A DNA stretch of 64,000 nucleotides from Bacteroidales bacterium (GTDB lineage: Bacteria > Bacteroidota > Bacteroidia > Bacteroidales > P3), in NCBI GenBank assembly GCA_031262295.1, contig JAISIA010000007.1:1-64000 (forward strand), in the 5' to 3' direction. This document shows positions 40,702 to 49,962 of the stretch, piece after piece. The notes below the pieces were generated by a model that made no database searches, had not been told where the DNA came from, and saw only the letters and a list, made by a program, of their open reading frames with translations. Both the position numbers and the translations under genes were made by a program. Position 1 is the stretch's first letter; each line of letters opens with the position of its first letter.

Positions 40702-42003
40702 CTATCTTATCCATAAAGAAGGGTTTTGTTTTGTATTTCCCTTCCATATTTGAAAATTAAATTCAGAAACGTTTTCTTTATCTGTAAATATTGTTCCTAT
40801 CTTTTGTTTTGTGGAAACTTTATCTCCAACCTTAACAATAACATTTGTAATCTTTGCATAAACAGAAAGAAATTCCCCATGACGGATAATTATCGCCTGT
40901 TGCCCATTTGGAAGTAGGAATACCTTTGAAACAACCCCATCAAATATAGCTCTTATGGTTTCATTTTGCGGAGTGCGTATATCAATTCCGTCATTTTCCA
41001 TCATTATTCCCTTTATTTCAGGATGAGGATGCACACCAAATGAACTTGTAACTACTCCTTTTGCACATGGCCAAGGAAGTTTTCCCTTGTTTTGAATAAA
41101 ACTATTGGAAAGAGCAACCTCCTCTGGAGTGGCACTCATTACGTATTTGTCTGCCCCACTCTTTTTTGCATTTGCCCCATCGGAGGCTTTGTTCCCACTT
41201 TTCTTAGCAAGAGCTGTCTGTTTTCTTACCTCTGCTTCAATGGCTGCTTTAATCTGTTGTTGCAATTTTCTTTTCTTTTGCTCCTTTTCCTTAATTTGCT
41301 TTGAAAGTTGCGACTCTTTTTTGGATAGAAGTTTAATATTTTTTTGCTTTTGTGCCTCTTCTGTCTTTAAGGTCTTCTTATTTTTTTCCTCCTGCTGCAA
41401 AAGAGTTTGCTGATTTTGCTTTTTTAATGAAAGTTCTGATGTTTTTTTATCCAATTCACTAAACTTTTCTTCAATTGTTTTCATCATTGTCTTTTGCATA
41501 TCTGCATATTGACGGAAGAAAACATAGCGTTGGTAAGCCTGTTGGTAGCTTTTGGCAGAAAAAATAAAGAGAATCTTATCAGTAGAAGAACGATTCTTCT
41601 GTGCATAAGAAAGCATTTTAGCATAATCTTTCTTCAAAAGCTCTATCTCTTTTTTTAAAGCATTTATTGAACTTTGAGTCTTGTGCATCTCATCGTCCAA
41701 AATGGACATTTGTTGAGAGATATTTGAAATTAATTTCTCTCTTGATAGTATCTTTTTTTTGAGTATGGCAAGCTCAGAGGAAGACATCTTTTTAGTATTC
41801 TTCGTCTCCTTCAAAATAGCATTTATAGAACTTATCTCCCTTTCTAATTTTGCCTTCTCATTTTCCAACTTTTGACGATCTTGTCCAAAAGAAGAAAGAG
41901 ACAAAACAGAAAGACAAATACCAAGAATAAGCCCTCTAAATAATAAATTTAAGTTATTTGTATTTATAAATACCATTAGCAAACCAAAAAATTCAAAAGG
42001 CAA
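40702..42003 (-). CDS. M23 family murein hydrolase activator (EnvC-like)
   Basis: Signal peptide, long coiled coil, degenerate LytM region (GVVTSSFGVHPHPEIKGIMMENDGIDIRTP). Confidence 0.9.
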   Translation of the reverse strand: MPFEFFGLLMVFINTNNLNLLFRGLILGICLSVLSLSSFGQDRQKLENEKAKLEREISSINAILKETKNTKKMSSSELAILKKKILSREKLISNISQQMSILDDEMHKTQSSINALKKEIELLKKDYAKMLSYAQKNRSSTDKILFIFSAKSYQQAYQRYVFFRQYADMQKTMMKTIEEKFSELDKKTSELSLKKQNQQTLLQQEEKNKKTLKTEEAQKQKNIKLLSKKESQLSKQIKEKEQKKRKLQQQIKAAIEAEVRKQTALAKKSGNKASDGANAKKSGADKYVMSATPEEVALSNSFIQNKGKLPWPCAKGVVTSSFGVHPHPEIKGIMMENDGIDIRTPQNETIRAIFDGVVSKVFLLPNGQQAIIIRHGEFLSVYAKITNVIVKVGDKVSTKQKIGTIFTDKENVSEFNFQIWKGNTKQNPSLWIR

Positions 42004-42213
42004 ATTTAATAAAAATAATAATTCCTCAGCTTTTATTAGTATAGAAATAGCGAAAAGACAAGTTATATATTACAAATAGGCATTATTTTTATACGAAAAA
42101 TTAAAATTACCATATTTTTTAACATTTCAAACCCTAAAAAACACCCCTTTTTTAACACTTTAGTAAATTTTTTCGCCAAAATTTAACATTTTTTAACATT
42201 TCATTCAATTTTT

Positions 42214-42246
42214 GTCGGCAACCGACCTTTATTTTTCCTAACGGAA
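42214..42246 (+). repeat. REP-like hairpin R5 inside L3
   Basis: gtcggcaaccgacctttatttttcctaacggaa; absent from L1 and L2 at the equivalent position. Confidence 0.8.
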
Positions 42247-42352
42247 TTTCATTTTTTCAAATTATTAATTATCAATACAATCAAAACAAAATTTAATATG
42301 TTTCCCCCGATTTTCAATTAAAAAACTCAAAACCTTATTTTCCCAGAAAAAA

Positions 42353-42472
42353 AACGAAGAAAAATTCAAATAAAACGCTGTTTTATTTTGCTAAAACGAA
42401 GAAATAATTTTCTAAAACGAAGATTTATTTTGCTAAAATGAAGATTTATTTTGCTAAAATGAAGATTTATTT
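42353..42472 (+). repeat. 21-bp repeat array A6 (about six units)
   Basis: aaaacgaagaaaaattcaaa/taaaacgctgttttattttgc/taaaacgaagaaataattttc/taaaacgaagatttattttgc/taaaatgaagatttattttgc/taaaatgaagatttattt. Confidence 0.85.
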
Positions 42473-42577
42473 AGATATAATAAGCTAATAATAAGATTAT
42501 TATCTTGAAAGCAAAAATGAAAATAAATTTTGGAAATATTAGAGCTTTATTGCCCTTAAAAGGCTCTTTGTTTTCGG

Positions 42578-42609
42578 CAAAGATATAAAAAAGATTTGAT
42601 ATATGCAAA
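42578..42609 (-). promoter_or_regulatory. Promoter in L3 (TTTG-N20-TATCTTTG)
   Basis: Minus strand TTTG (42609-42606), N20, TATCTTTG (42585-42578). Confidence 0.65.
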
Positions 42610-42636
42610 CGGGAAATTTCAGTTTTGAAATTTTGA

Positions 42637-42666
42637 ATTTAACATTTGAAGGAAAAAATGTTAAAT
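42637..42666. promoter_or_regulatory. Perfect 11-bp inverted repeat upstream of the L3 promoter
   Basis: ATTTAACATTT-gaaggaaa-AAATGTTAAAT. Confidence 0.55.
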
Positions 42667-42921
42667 ATTTTATCATTTATATATTTTCATAGAGCAATTC
42701 AATTGATATTTATTTGTTTATTTATCTTATTTAGGTGTAAAATTTATATCAATATTTGCTTATTTTTCTTATCAAATTATAGATTATATTTACCCTCTTT
42801 ACAAATTGGAAGAAATTTTATTATTTTTTTGCGTTACTGTTGTTATAAAATTGAAATTTTGATGTATATTTGCCTCTTATTTGCTTTTTTTATAAGTAGA
42901 AAATTATTAAAAATCTTAGTT

Positions 42922-43851
42922 ATGAAACTTATAAGTGTTGTTTCGCCATGCTATAATGAGCAGGAGAATGTTGAAATTCTCTACAATAGAGTTAAAGAGC
43001 AGTTTGAGCTTTTAAAAGAGTATTCTTATGAACATATATTTATAGACAATAATTCAACGGATAATACAATAAATATTTTAAAAGATATTGCTAAAAAGGA
43101 TAATAGGGTAAAGGTGATTATTAATTCAAGAAATTTTGGTCATATACGCTCTCCTTATTATGCTATGTTGCAGGCTAAGGGCGATGCAGTAATTTCCCTT
43201 GTTAGCGATTTGCAAGACCCTCCTGAATTAATACCCCAATTTATTCAAAAGTGGGAAGAGGGCTTTAAGATAGTTGCAGGAGTAAAGAAGCAATCGGAGG
43301 AAAATATTTTGTTTTTCCGTCTTAGAAAAACCTATTATAACTTAGTTACAAAACTATCTGATGTTCCTCTTATAAAGAATTTTACAGGCTTTGGCTTATA
43401 TGATAGAGAGGTTATTGAACATCTAAGGGAGATAAAGGACAATTACCCTTATTTTAGGGGGCTTATATGTGAGATAGGTTTTGATAAGGCTCTTATTGAA
43501 TACTCACAACCAAAGAGGAAAAGAGGAATAACAAAGAATAATTTTTTCACTCTTTATGATATTGCAATGCTTGGGATAACCTCACATTCAAAACTTCCTT
43601 TGCGTTTGGCTACAATGGCAGGATTCATTACTGCCTTCCTATCCCTAATTGCTGCAATAGTATATCTTATAATAAAGATAATAAATTGGTATTCTATGCC
43701 TATGGGACAGGCACCTTTGGTTATAGGGTTGTTTTTCTTTTCTTCGGTTCAACTAATCTTTATTGGTATAATTGGAGAGTACATTGGCAATATACATACC
43801 CACGTTATGAATCGCCCTTTGGTGGTAGAAAAAGAGAGAATTAATTTTTAA
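42922..43851 (+). CDS. Glycosyltransferase family 2 (GtrB/dolichol-P-mannose synthase-like)
   Basis: ISVVSPCYNEQENVEILYNRVKEQ; LVSDLQDPPELIPQF; two C-terminal TM helices. Start trimmed to 42922; upstream extension runs into L3. Confidence 0.92.
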   Translation: MKLISVVSPCYNEQENVEILYNRVKEQFELLKEYSYEHIFIDNNSTDNTINILKDIAKKDNRVKVIINSRNFGHIRSPYYAMLQAKGDAVISLVSDLQDPPELIPQFIQKWEEGFKIVAGVKKQSEENILFFRLRKTYYNLVTKLSDVPLIKNFTGFGLYDREVIEHLREIKDNYPYFRGLICEIGFDKALIEYSQPKRKRGITKNNFFTLYDIAMLGITSHSKLPLRLATMAGFITAFLSLIAAIVYLIIKIINWYSMPMGQAPLVIGLFFFSSVQLIFIGIIGEYIGNIHTHVMNRPLVVEKERINF

Positions 43852-43862
43852 TAGACAAAAAT

Positions 43863-46034
43863 ATGGCAAAAAAAATATCTTTTAAATTAAAACCCCTAAC
43901 AAAAAACAATATATGGGAGTATTTATTCTACTTCCTTTCTGCAATATCCTTGATTTTGCTTTTGACTTTAAGTCAAGATGCAGGTATTTCAGGAGATGAG
44001 TTCTATCATTATGAGCAAGCAGAAAATGTTTATAAGTATTATGCCTCCTGTGGAGAAGATTCCACAGCAGCAGTTATAACAGAGAAATATAACCTTCCTT
44101 ATTATGGACAGAGCATTGATAATCTTGCATACTTTATAACTAAGACTTTTAATATTGATAATTATATGGAATTTAGACATAGTCTTAATTCCTTTATGGG
44201 ATGGTTAGCAATTCTGTTCTTGGGATTATTAATTAAGAGGATTGCAGGTTGGAGAGCGGGAGTCTTTGCCATTATTTTAATGATGGTCTCTCCTCGTTTT
44301 ATTGGTCATAGTTTTAATAATCTCAAAGACCTTCCTTTGGCTACGGCAACTATAATGTCAATTTACTACATAGTAAAGTTCTTAGATAGCTTGCCAAAAA
44401 TTAGAATTTCCACTGCCATTATGCTATCTTTTTCAATTGCCTTAGCAATTAGTATTCGTGTAGGTGGGCTTATAGTTATTGGATATTTTGCTCTTTTTGC
44501 CTTGGTTTATTATTTTTGGAAACAAAAATCTTTAAAGAAAGAATTTCTTAGAGTGTTTCTTTGGGGTATAGCCATTGTTATTGTGGGCTATTTCGCTGCA
44601 ATTTTGTCTTGGCCCTTTGGCATGAAGGCACCTATTGATAATACTAAGGAGACCTTAGATAGTATGACAAAGTTTGCTATTGCAATTCGTCAAATATATG
44701 AAGGCTCGTCTCAATGGTCTGATATTCTTCCATGGTATTATACGCCTAAATTCATTCTTACAACAGTGCCTTTGGTTGTTTTAGCAGGAGCTTTGCTTGG
44801 AGTTATCTTTATGTTTAAGGATAAGGAAAAATGGTTCTACTACTTTGTTCTTGTATTTTCTTTTGTATTTCCTATATTCTGGATAGTAATTAATAATTCC
44901 AATGTTTATGGAGGTTGGCGTCATGCAATCTTTGCTTATCCTCCTTTGGTTGGATTAGCAGCATTAGGGATAGATTACTTTAAGAAGGGAAAATTACAGA
45001 TTATTATCCTTTCTGCCTTTGGGCTTTTGACTATTCCACCTATATATCACATTGTGAAAAATCATCCTTATGAATATGTATATTTTAATGAGCTTTCAGG
45101 AGGAATGGAAAAAGCATACGGAAATTATGAATTGGACTACTACTATCATTCTTTAAGGGAAGCATCTCTGTGGGTTATAGATAACGCACAAAAAGATAGT
45201 CTAACCTTAGGAGATAAAATTGTTGTTGCTTGCTGGCATCCAAAACCAATTCAATACTATCTTAGGAAGGATACTGCAAAATTTGAAACTGCCTTTATAA
45301 GATATAATGAAAGAGGAGAAAGTAATTGGGACTATGCAATAATTAGTAATACTGGAATATATCCTGAACAACTTAGAAATGGAACATTCCCTCCTAAGAA
45401 TACAGTTAAAGAGATTTTAGTTGATGGAAAACCAATTTGTATTGTTGTTAAAAGAACAAATAAGGATGATTTTAAAGCTACACAACTAAAAAATCAGGGA
45501 TTAGTTGATGAGGCTATTCCTTATTATCAAAGTGCAATAAGGGCAGATGGAAAGAATGAAACAGCACTAATTAATCTGGGAGAGATTTATCTTAGAAAGA
45601 ATAATTTTGATAGTGTAATTATGCTTATGGATAACCTACTTTCATTCTCTCCAAAGGCGGAAAATGCAAATTATTTCAAGGCTTATGCTCTTATGGGCAA
45701 GAAAGAATATGATAAGGCTATTGATATTTGTAACAAAATAATAAAAGATAATTTCAAATATCAAGGAGCATATTCTTTGGCTGCAAATATTAAACTTCAA
45801 CAACAAGACCTTGTTGGTGCAGAGGGCTATTTAAATGGATTAATTGATATAGAACGCTACGACAATCAAACAATTCAACAGCTTTTAGCAATCTATCGCG
45901 CTTACGGATTAGATGAAAGAAATTCTTATGTTAAGCTCTACTCTCTTCTTTCCAAGCACTACGAAGAAAAAGGTAATGAAAAGGCAGCAGAAGAATATAG
46001 AAATGCAATAAAACAAATTTATAATAATAGATAA
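43863..46034 (+). CDS. PMT/GT39-like membrane glycosyltransferase with C-terminal TPR region
   Basis: N-terminal multi-TM with GDEFYHYEQAENVY, then TPR-like NQGLVDEAIPYYQSAIRADGKNETALINLGEIYLRKNNFDSVI. Confidence 0.8.
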   Translation: MAKKISFKLKPLTKNNIWEYLFYFLSAISLILLLTLSQDAGISGDEFYHYEQAENVYKYYASCGEDSTAAVITEKYNLPYYGQSIDNLAYFITKTFNIDNYMEFRHSLNSFMGWLAILFLGLLIKRIAGWRAGVFAIILMMVSPRFIGHSFNNLKDLPLATATIMSIYYIVKFLDSLPKIRISTAIMLSFSIALAISIRVGGLIVIGYFALFALVYYFWKQKSLKKEFLRVFLWGIAIVIVGYFAAILSWPFGMKAPIDNTKETLDSMTKFAIAIRQIYEGSSQWSDILPWYYTPKFILTTVPLVVLAGALLGVIFMFKDKEKWFYYFVLVFSFVFPIFWIVINNSNVYGGWRHAIFAYPPLVGLAALGIDYFKKGKLQIIILSAFGLLTIPPIYHIVKNHPYEYVYFNELSGGMEKAYGNYELDYYYHSLREASLWVIDNAQKDSLTLGDKIVVACWHPKPIQYYLRKDTAKFETAFIRYNERGESNWDYAIISNTGIYPEQLRNGTFPPKNTVKEILVDGKPICIVVKRTNKDDFKATQLKNQGLVDEAIPYYQSAIRADGKNETALINLGEIYLRKNNFDSVIMLMDNLLSFSPKAENANYFKAYALMGKKEYDKAIDICNKIIKDNFKYQGAYSLAANIKLQQQDLVGAEGYLNGLIDIERYDNQTIQQLLAIYRAYGLDERNSYVKLYSLLSKHYEEKGNEKAAEEYRNAIKQIYNNR

Positions 46035-46058
46035 TAAACTTTATAAAACTTTAGAAAA

Positions 46059-47219
46059 ATGAAAGCAATACAAGTAAAAAACGGCATATACTGGGTTGGT
46101 GCCATAGATTGGAGATTAAGAAACTTCCATGGATATTTAACACAAAGAGGTTCCACATACAATGCGTATCTTATCTTAGATGAGAAAAACGTATTAATAG
46201 ATACAGTTAAAGGATACCTAACAACAGAACTTATAGAGAGAATATCGGATATTATAGATCCTAAAAAAATAGATTATGTTGTTTCAAACCATGTTGAAAT
46301 GGATCATTCAGGAGCTATGCCTGCAATAATGAAACTTTTGCCCAATGCAAAGGTTATTACATCCCAACAAGGGGAAAAAGAACATAGACTAATTTATAAG
46401 GAGGATTGGAATTTTCAAGTGGTTAAATCAGGCGATAGTATAAATATTGGAAAGAGAAATCTCAACTTTGTTATGACTCCAATGGTTCATTGGCCAGATA
46501 ATATGGTGACATATTGTCCAGAAGAAAAGATGTTGTTTTCAAATGATGCCTTTGGACAACATATAGCCTCTTCTGAGAGATTTGATAATGAGTATCCGCT
46601 TGAAACAATTGTGGAAGAGGCAAAGAAATATTATGCAAATATTGTCCTACCTTATTCTTCTCAGGTTATAGGTGTAATGGAAATTGTGAGGAAATTAGAT
46701 TTGGAAATGATATGTCCAAGTCATGGAATAATATGGAAAGAGCATTTAAATACCATTTTAGAGAATTACGAAAAATGGTCTTCTAATAGGACGGACAAAA
46801 AAGCAGTTATTGTTTATGACACAATGTGGGATTCAACTGAAAAGATAGCACAAGTAATTAAGGAGGCATTCGAAGATAAGGGGTATCACTATTGTTACTA
46901 TGATTTAAAGGATACTCACATCTCAGATATTATGACTCAGATTATGGAAGCTGAATATATTTGTGTTGGATCTCCAACATTGAACAAGGGAATCCTTCCA
47001 AATGTTGCAGCATTTCTTACATATCTTCAAGGATTAGCTCCAAAGGATAGAAAGGCTTTGCTATTTGGAAGCTACGGATGGGCGAAAAATAATATGACAG
47101 TTTTGGAAAGATATATGGAAGAAAGCAAAATTGAGGTAGTATATAAAACAAATATTAATTTCATTCCTTCAAAGGAACAACTAAATACAATAAAACAAGA
47201 AGTTGCAGATATAATATAA
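46059..47219 (+). CDS. FprA-family A-type flavodiiron protein
   Basis: NHVEMDHSGAMPAIM diiron motif; C-terminal flavodoxin domain VIVYDTMWDSTEKIAQ. Confidence 0.95.
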   Translation: MKAIQVKNGIYWVGAIDWRLRNFHGYLTQRGSTYNAYLILDEKNVLIDTVKGYLTTELIERISDIIDPKKIDYVVSNHVEMDHSGAMPAIMKLLPNAKVITSQQGEKEHRLIYKEDWNFQVVKSGDSINIGKRNLNFVMTPMVHWPDNMVTYCPEEKMLFSNDAFGQHIASSERFDNEYPLETIVEEAKKYYANIVLPYSSQVIGVMEIVRKLDLEMICPSHGIIWKEHLNTILENYEKWSSNRTDKKAVIVYDTMWDSTEKIAQVIKEAFEDKGYHYCYYDLKDTHISDIMTQIMEAEYICVGSPTLNKGILPNVAAFLTYLQGLAPKDRKALLFGSYGWAKNNMTVLERYMEESKIEVVYKTNINFIPSKEQLNTIKQEVADII

Positions 47220-47237
47220 ATTCTTTAATGATTTAAA

Positions 47238-48506
47238 ATGATAAACTATAATCAAATTAATGACATTTTAAAAGAAAATATCATTATGGCTTTGGGTTGT
47301 ACAGAACCCGTAGCTGTTGCTCTATCTGTTGCCAAAGCAAAAGAAATTCTTGGCAAAAAAGTAAATAGGGTTGTATTAAAACTAAGTGGCAACGTAATTA
47401 AAAATGCTATGGGAGTAGGTATTCCTTCCACTGATATGATAGGATTACCCATTGCAGTTGCTCTTTCTGTTGTTGGAGGGGAAAGCTATAAGGAATTACA
47501 GGTCTTAGATAATGCTTCAAGCAATTTAGTTGAGGCAAAAAATTGGCTAAGCAATCACAAGGTGGATATACAACTTAAAGAAACTTCTGAAAAACTCTAC
47601 ATAGAGGCTATTTGTTTTAATGAAGACGAACAATATTTTTCAAGAGCAATTATAAAGTATTCTCACACCAATTTCATATTTTTAGAAAATAATGAAGGTA
47701 TTATTCTTGATAAGAATAATGATAGTGAGCTTTCAGAGGAGAATAATGATGAAAAATTAATGTCTTTAACCACAGATATAGTTTATAATTTTGCAAAGAC
47801 AGCTAATTTGGATGATATACGTTGGCTATTAGATGCAGCAAAGACAAACCTTATTGCATCAGAAGAAGGATTAAAGGGAACTTATGGCTTAAAGGCAGGA
47901 TACCTTATTTTAAAAGATGAAGGAAATTCATTAAGACAAAGAATAATTGCTAAGACTGTTGCAGCCTCAGATGCAAGAATGTCGGGAGCAAAAGCAGCAG
48001 TTTATAGTAATTTTGGAAGCGGGAATCAAGGAATAACTTGTTCCTTGCCCGTCCTTCTTTTTGCAAAAGAAATAAATGCCTCAGAGGAGGAAACAATTCG
48101 GGGACTTACTCTTTCAAATCTAATGTCAATATACATAAAAAGTCACATTGGACGCCTTTCTGCCCTTTGTGGAATTGTAAATGCTTCTATAGGGGTTGCA
48201 TCTTCCATTGTTTTTCTTCAAAAAGGAACACTCAATCAAATACGTTTTGCAATAAACAATATGATTAATACCATAACGGGAATGATATGCGATGGAGCTA
48301 AACCAAGTTGTGCTTTGAAAATTTCAGCAGGATTAAACTCTGCATTTGATTCAGCTTTGCTCGCATTGAATAATATTTGTGTTGATAAAACTGATGGTAT
48401 TGCCTCCCCTGATGCAGATAAATCCATTTTAACTCTTGGTGAAATTGGAAGAAATTATATGAATGAAACAGACAAAGCAATACTCCATATAATGGTAAAT
48501 AAATAG
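47238..48506 (+). CDS. L-cysteine desulfidase / L-serine dehydratase alpha-like protein (YhaM/CyuA, UPF0597)
   Basis: MALGCTEPVAVALSVAKA; GMICDGAKPSCALKISAG; GNQGITCSLPV. Confidence 0.9.
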   Translation: MINYNQINDILKENIIMALGCTEPVAVALSVAKAKEILGKKVNRVVLKLSGNVIKNAMGVGIPSTDMIGLPIAVALSVVGGESYKELQVLDNASSNLVEAKNWLSNHKVDIQLKETSEKLYIEAICFNEDEQYFSRAIIKYSHTNFIFLENNEGIILDKNNDSELSEENNDEKLMSLTTDIVYNFAKTANLDDIRWLLDAAKTNLIASEEGLKGTYGLKAGYLILKDEGNSLRQRIIAKTVAASDARMSGAKAAVYSNFGSGNQGITCSLPVLLFAKEINASEEETIRGLTLSNLMSIYIKSHIGRLSALCGIVNASIGVASSIVFLQKGTLNQIRFAINNMINTITGMICDGAKPSCALKISAGLNSAFDSALLALNNICVDKTDGIASPDADKSILTLGEIGRNYMNETDKAILHIMVNK

Positions 48507-48525
48507 GATTATTGTTTATTTCTTA

Positions 48526-49341
48526 TTAATCATCCGAATCATCTATTTGAGCTGGTATCTTCTCTATAAAATCCTTGTTTAAGTAGGGAGTAAGTTTAAC
48601 ATAAGGAACTTTTAGGTAGGTTATTCCAGAAGAATAAGGACGTATTTCATATACATTATATACAAAGACTATATCATTTTGAGTTAGGTATATATTATCT
48701 GTAACAAAGAAGGCGTCTTTGTCCAACAGATTTAAATCAGAAACATTTATAACTGCCTCTTGCAACAAAAGTTGTTTTAATAACATATCTTTAAATGTTG
48801 GACCATCTATCTTGGAATTATCAAATATATCTGAAAATCTAAGAGTTTTTCTTGCTTTTATATCATAATTTATGTAGGTGACACCATAAAGTCCGTGTGC
48901 TCCTCCAAGAAAATGTGAAGAATAAAAGGCATAAGAACAGAAATTATTATTTTCATAAACGAAACTATCATTAACTATGTATGATAATTCTTTGTAGGGA
49001 TTATTACTTAGGTAAGAAAAATCGTAATTAGCATCCAAATAATTTATAAGGCTATCCTTAATATTTGAATAAAGAGCATCTAATATCTTTTCTTGCGGTT
49101 CCTTATTAGTTATGTTTTTTATTATTTCATTACGTAAAAAACAAGAGCTGCTATCCTTGCATACGGGAAGGGTAATATCTACTGATAGCTCTAAGCGAAC
49201 TCTATTTACGCTATCATAATCTATTGTCTCTTTTTTTGTTAATCTTTCCTTTTCAAAGACTTTTTTTTCTGTTTCTTTCTTACAAGAATGTAATGATATT
49301 ACTAAGAATATCATTATTGCAATTGTAGTTAATTTTCTCAT
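48526..49341 (-). CDS. DUF3298/RsiV-like lipoprotein
   Basis: Lipobox VISLHSC; FLGGAHGLYGVTYINYDIKARKTLRFSDIF. Confidence 0.8.
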   Translation of the reverse strand: MRKLTTIAIMIFLVISLHSCKKETEKKVFEKERLTKKETIDYDSVNRVRLELSVDITLPVCKDSSSCFLRNEIIKNITNKEPQEKILDALYSNIKDSLINYLDANYDFSYLSNNPYKELSYIVNDSFVYENNNFCSYAFYSSHFLGGAHGLYGVTYINYDIKARKTLRFSDIFDNSKIDGPTFKDMLLKQLLLQEAVINVSDLNLLDKDAFFVTDNIYLTQNDIVFVYNVYEIRPYSSGITYLKVPYVKLTPYLNKDFIEKIPAQIDDSDD

Positions 49342-49373
49342 TTTACTTGTTTTCTTTTTGTTTTTTATAGTTT

Positions 49374-49922
49374 TTAATCATCTTCTTTAACAACTTGAAT
49401 ACCTCTATGGTTTTTTATTCTTACGCTATCCATATTTTCGCTACTTATAAAACCATCTCCGTAGGCTATTCCGCTTGCACTATTTCTTTGTACCTTTTTT
49501 TCAGAGGAAACAATTTTCAAATCTCTGTCCCAAATTAAATCTTGGCAATAAATAGTATCTTCATTGTTGTAATTTATTATTACTATACTATCTCTTAAAT
49601 AAACCTTATTGCTATTATTGTAGTTAATTGCATAGTTTGCAACAAGGGTTGATTTAATTGTCATATCTTCATTAAAGAATTTTACCTTTACTCCTTTTGG
49701 AAATATCATCCTTGCACTATCACCTTCATAGCTTTGAATCAAAGGAGACTTTATTTCAACCTCAACTTCTCCATTTTGGCTTCTAAATATGTGTGCTTGT
49801 TTAATTATTTGAGAAGGACTATTATCTTTTTTTTGAGATATTTTATTTTTTGTTTTATTTTCACAAGAGAAAAAACAAAGAAATGAAAACACACTTATAA
49901 GTATTAATAAATATGTTTTCAT
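49374..49922 (-). CDS. lptC: LPS export periplasmic protein LptC-like
   Basis: Short lipoprotein with DSARMIFPKGVKVKFFNEDMTIKSTLVANYAINYNNSNKVYLRDSIVI. Confidence 0.82.
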   Translation of the reverse strand: MKTYLLILISVFSFLCFFSCENKTKNKISQKKDNSPSQIIKQAHIFRSQNGEVEVEIKSPLIQSYEGDSARMIFPKGVKVKFFNEDMTIKSTLVANYAINYNNSNKVYLRDSIVIINYNNEDTIYCQDLIWDRDLKIVSSEKKVQRNSASGIAYGDGFISSENMDSVRIKNHRGIQVVKEDD

Positions 49923-49962
49923 TTCCTTAGTTTTTTATTCTTAAACTTAATGTTTATAATTA

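Larger units (their letters stand above)
42113..42674 (-). repeat. Copy L3 of the ~0.5-kb promoter-bearing intergenic element, with embedded REP hairpin
   Basis: Aligns with L2 throughout; contains an extra ~33-bp REP-like sequence at 42214-42246. Confidence 0.8.

Noticed and set aside
42353-42472. CRISPR array
   Set aside because: Units are ~21 bp, directly contiguous and without unique spacers; no cas genes nearby.
42646-42921. N-terminal extension of the GT2 ORF
   Set aside because: Begins inside repeat L3; the conserved GT2 start MKLISVVSPCYNEQ is at 42922.
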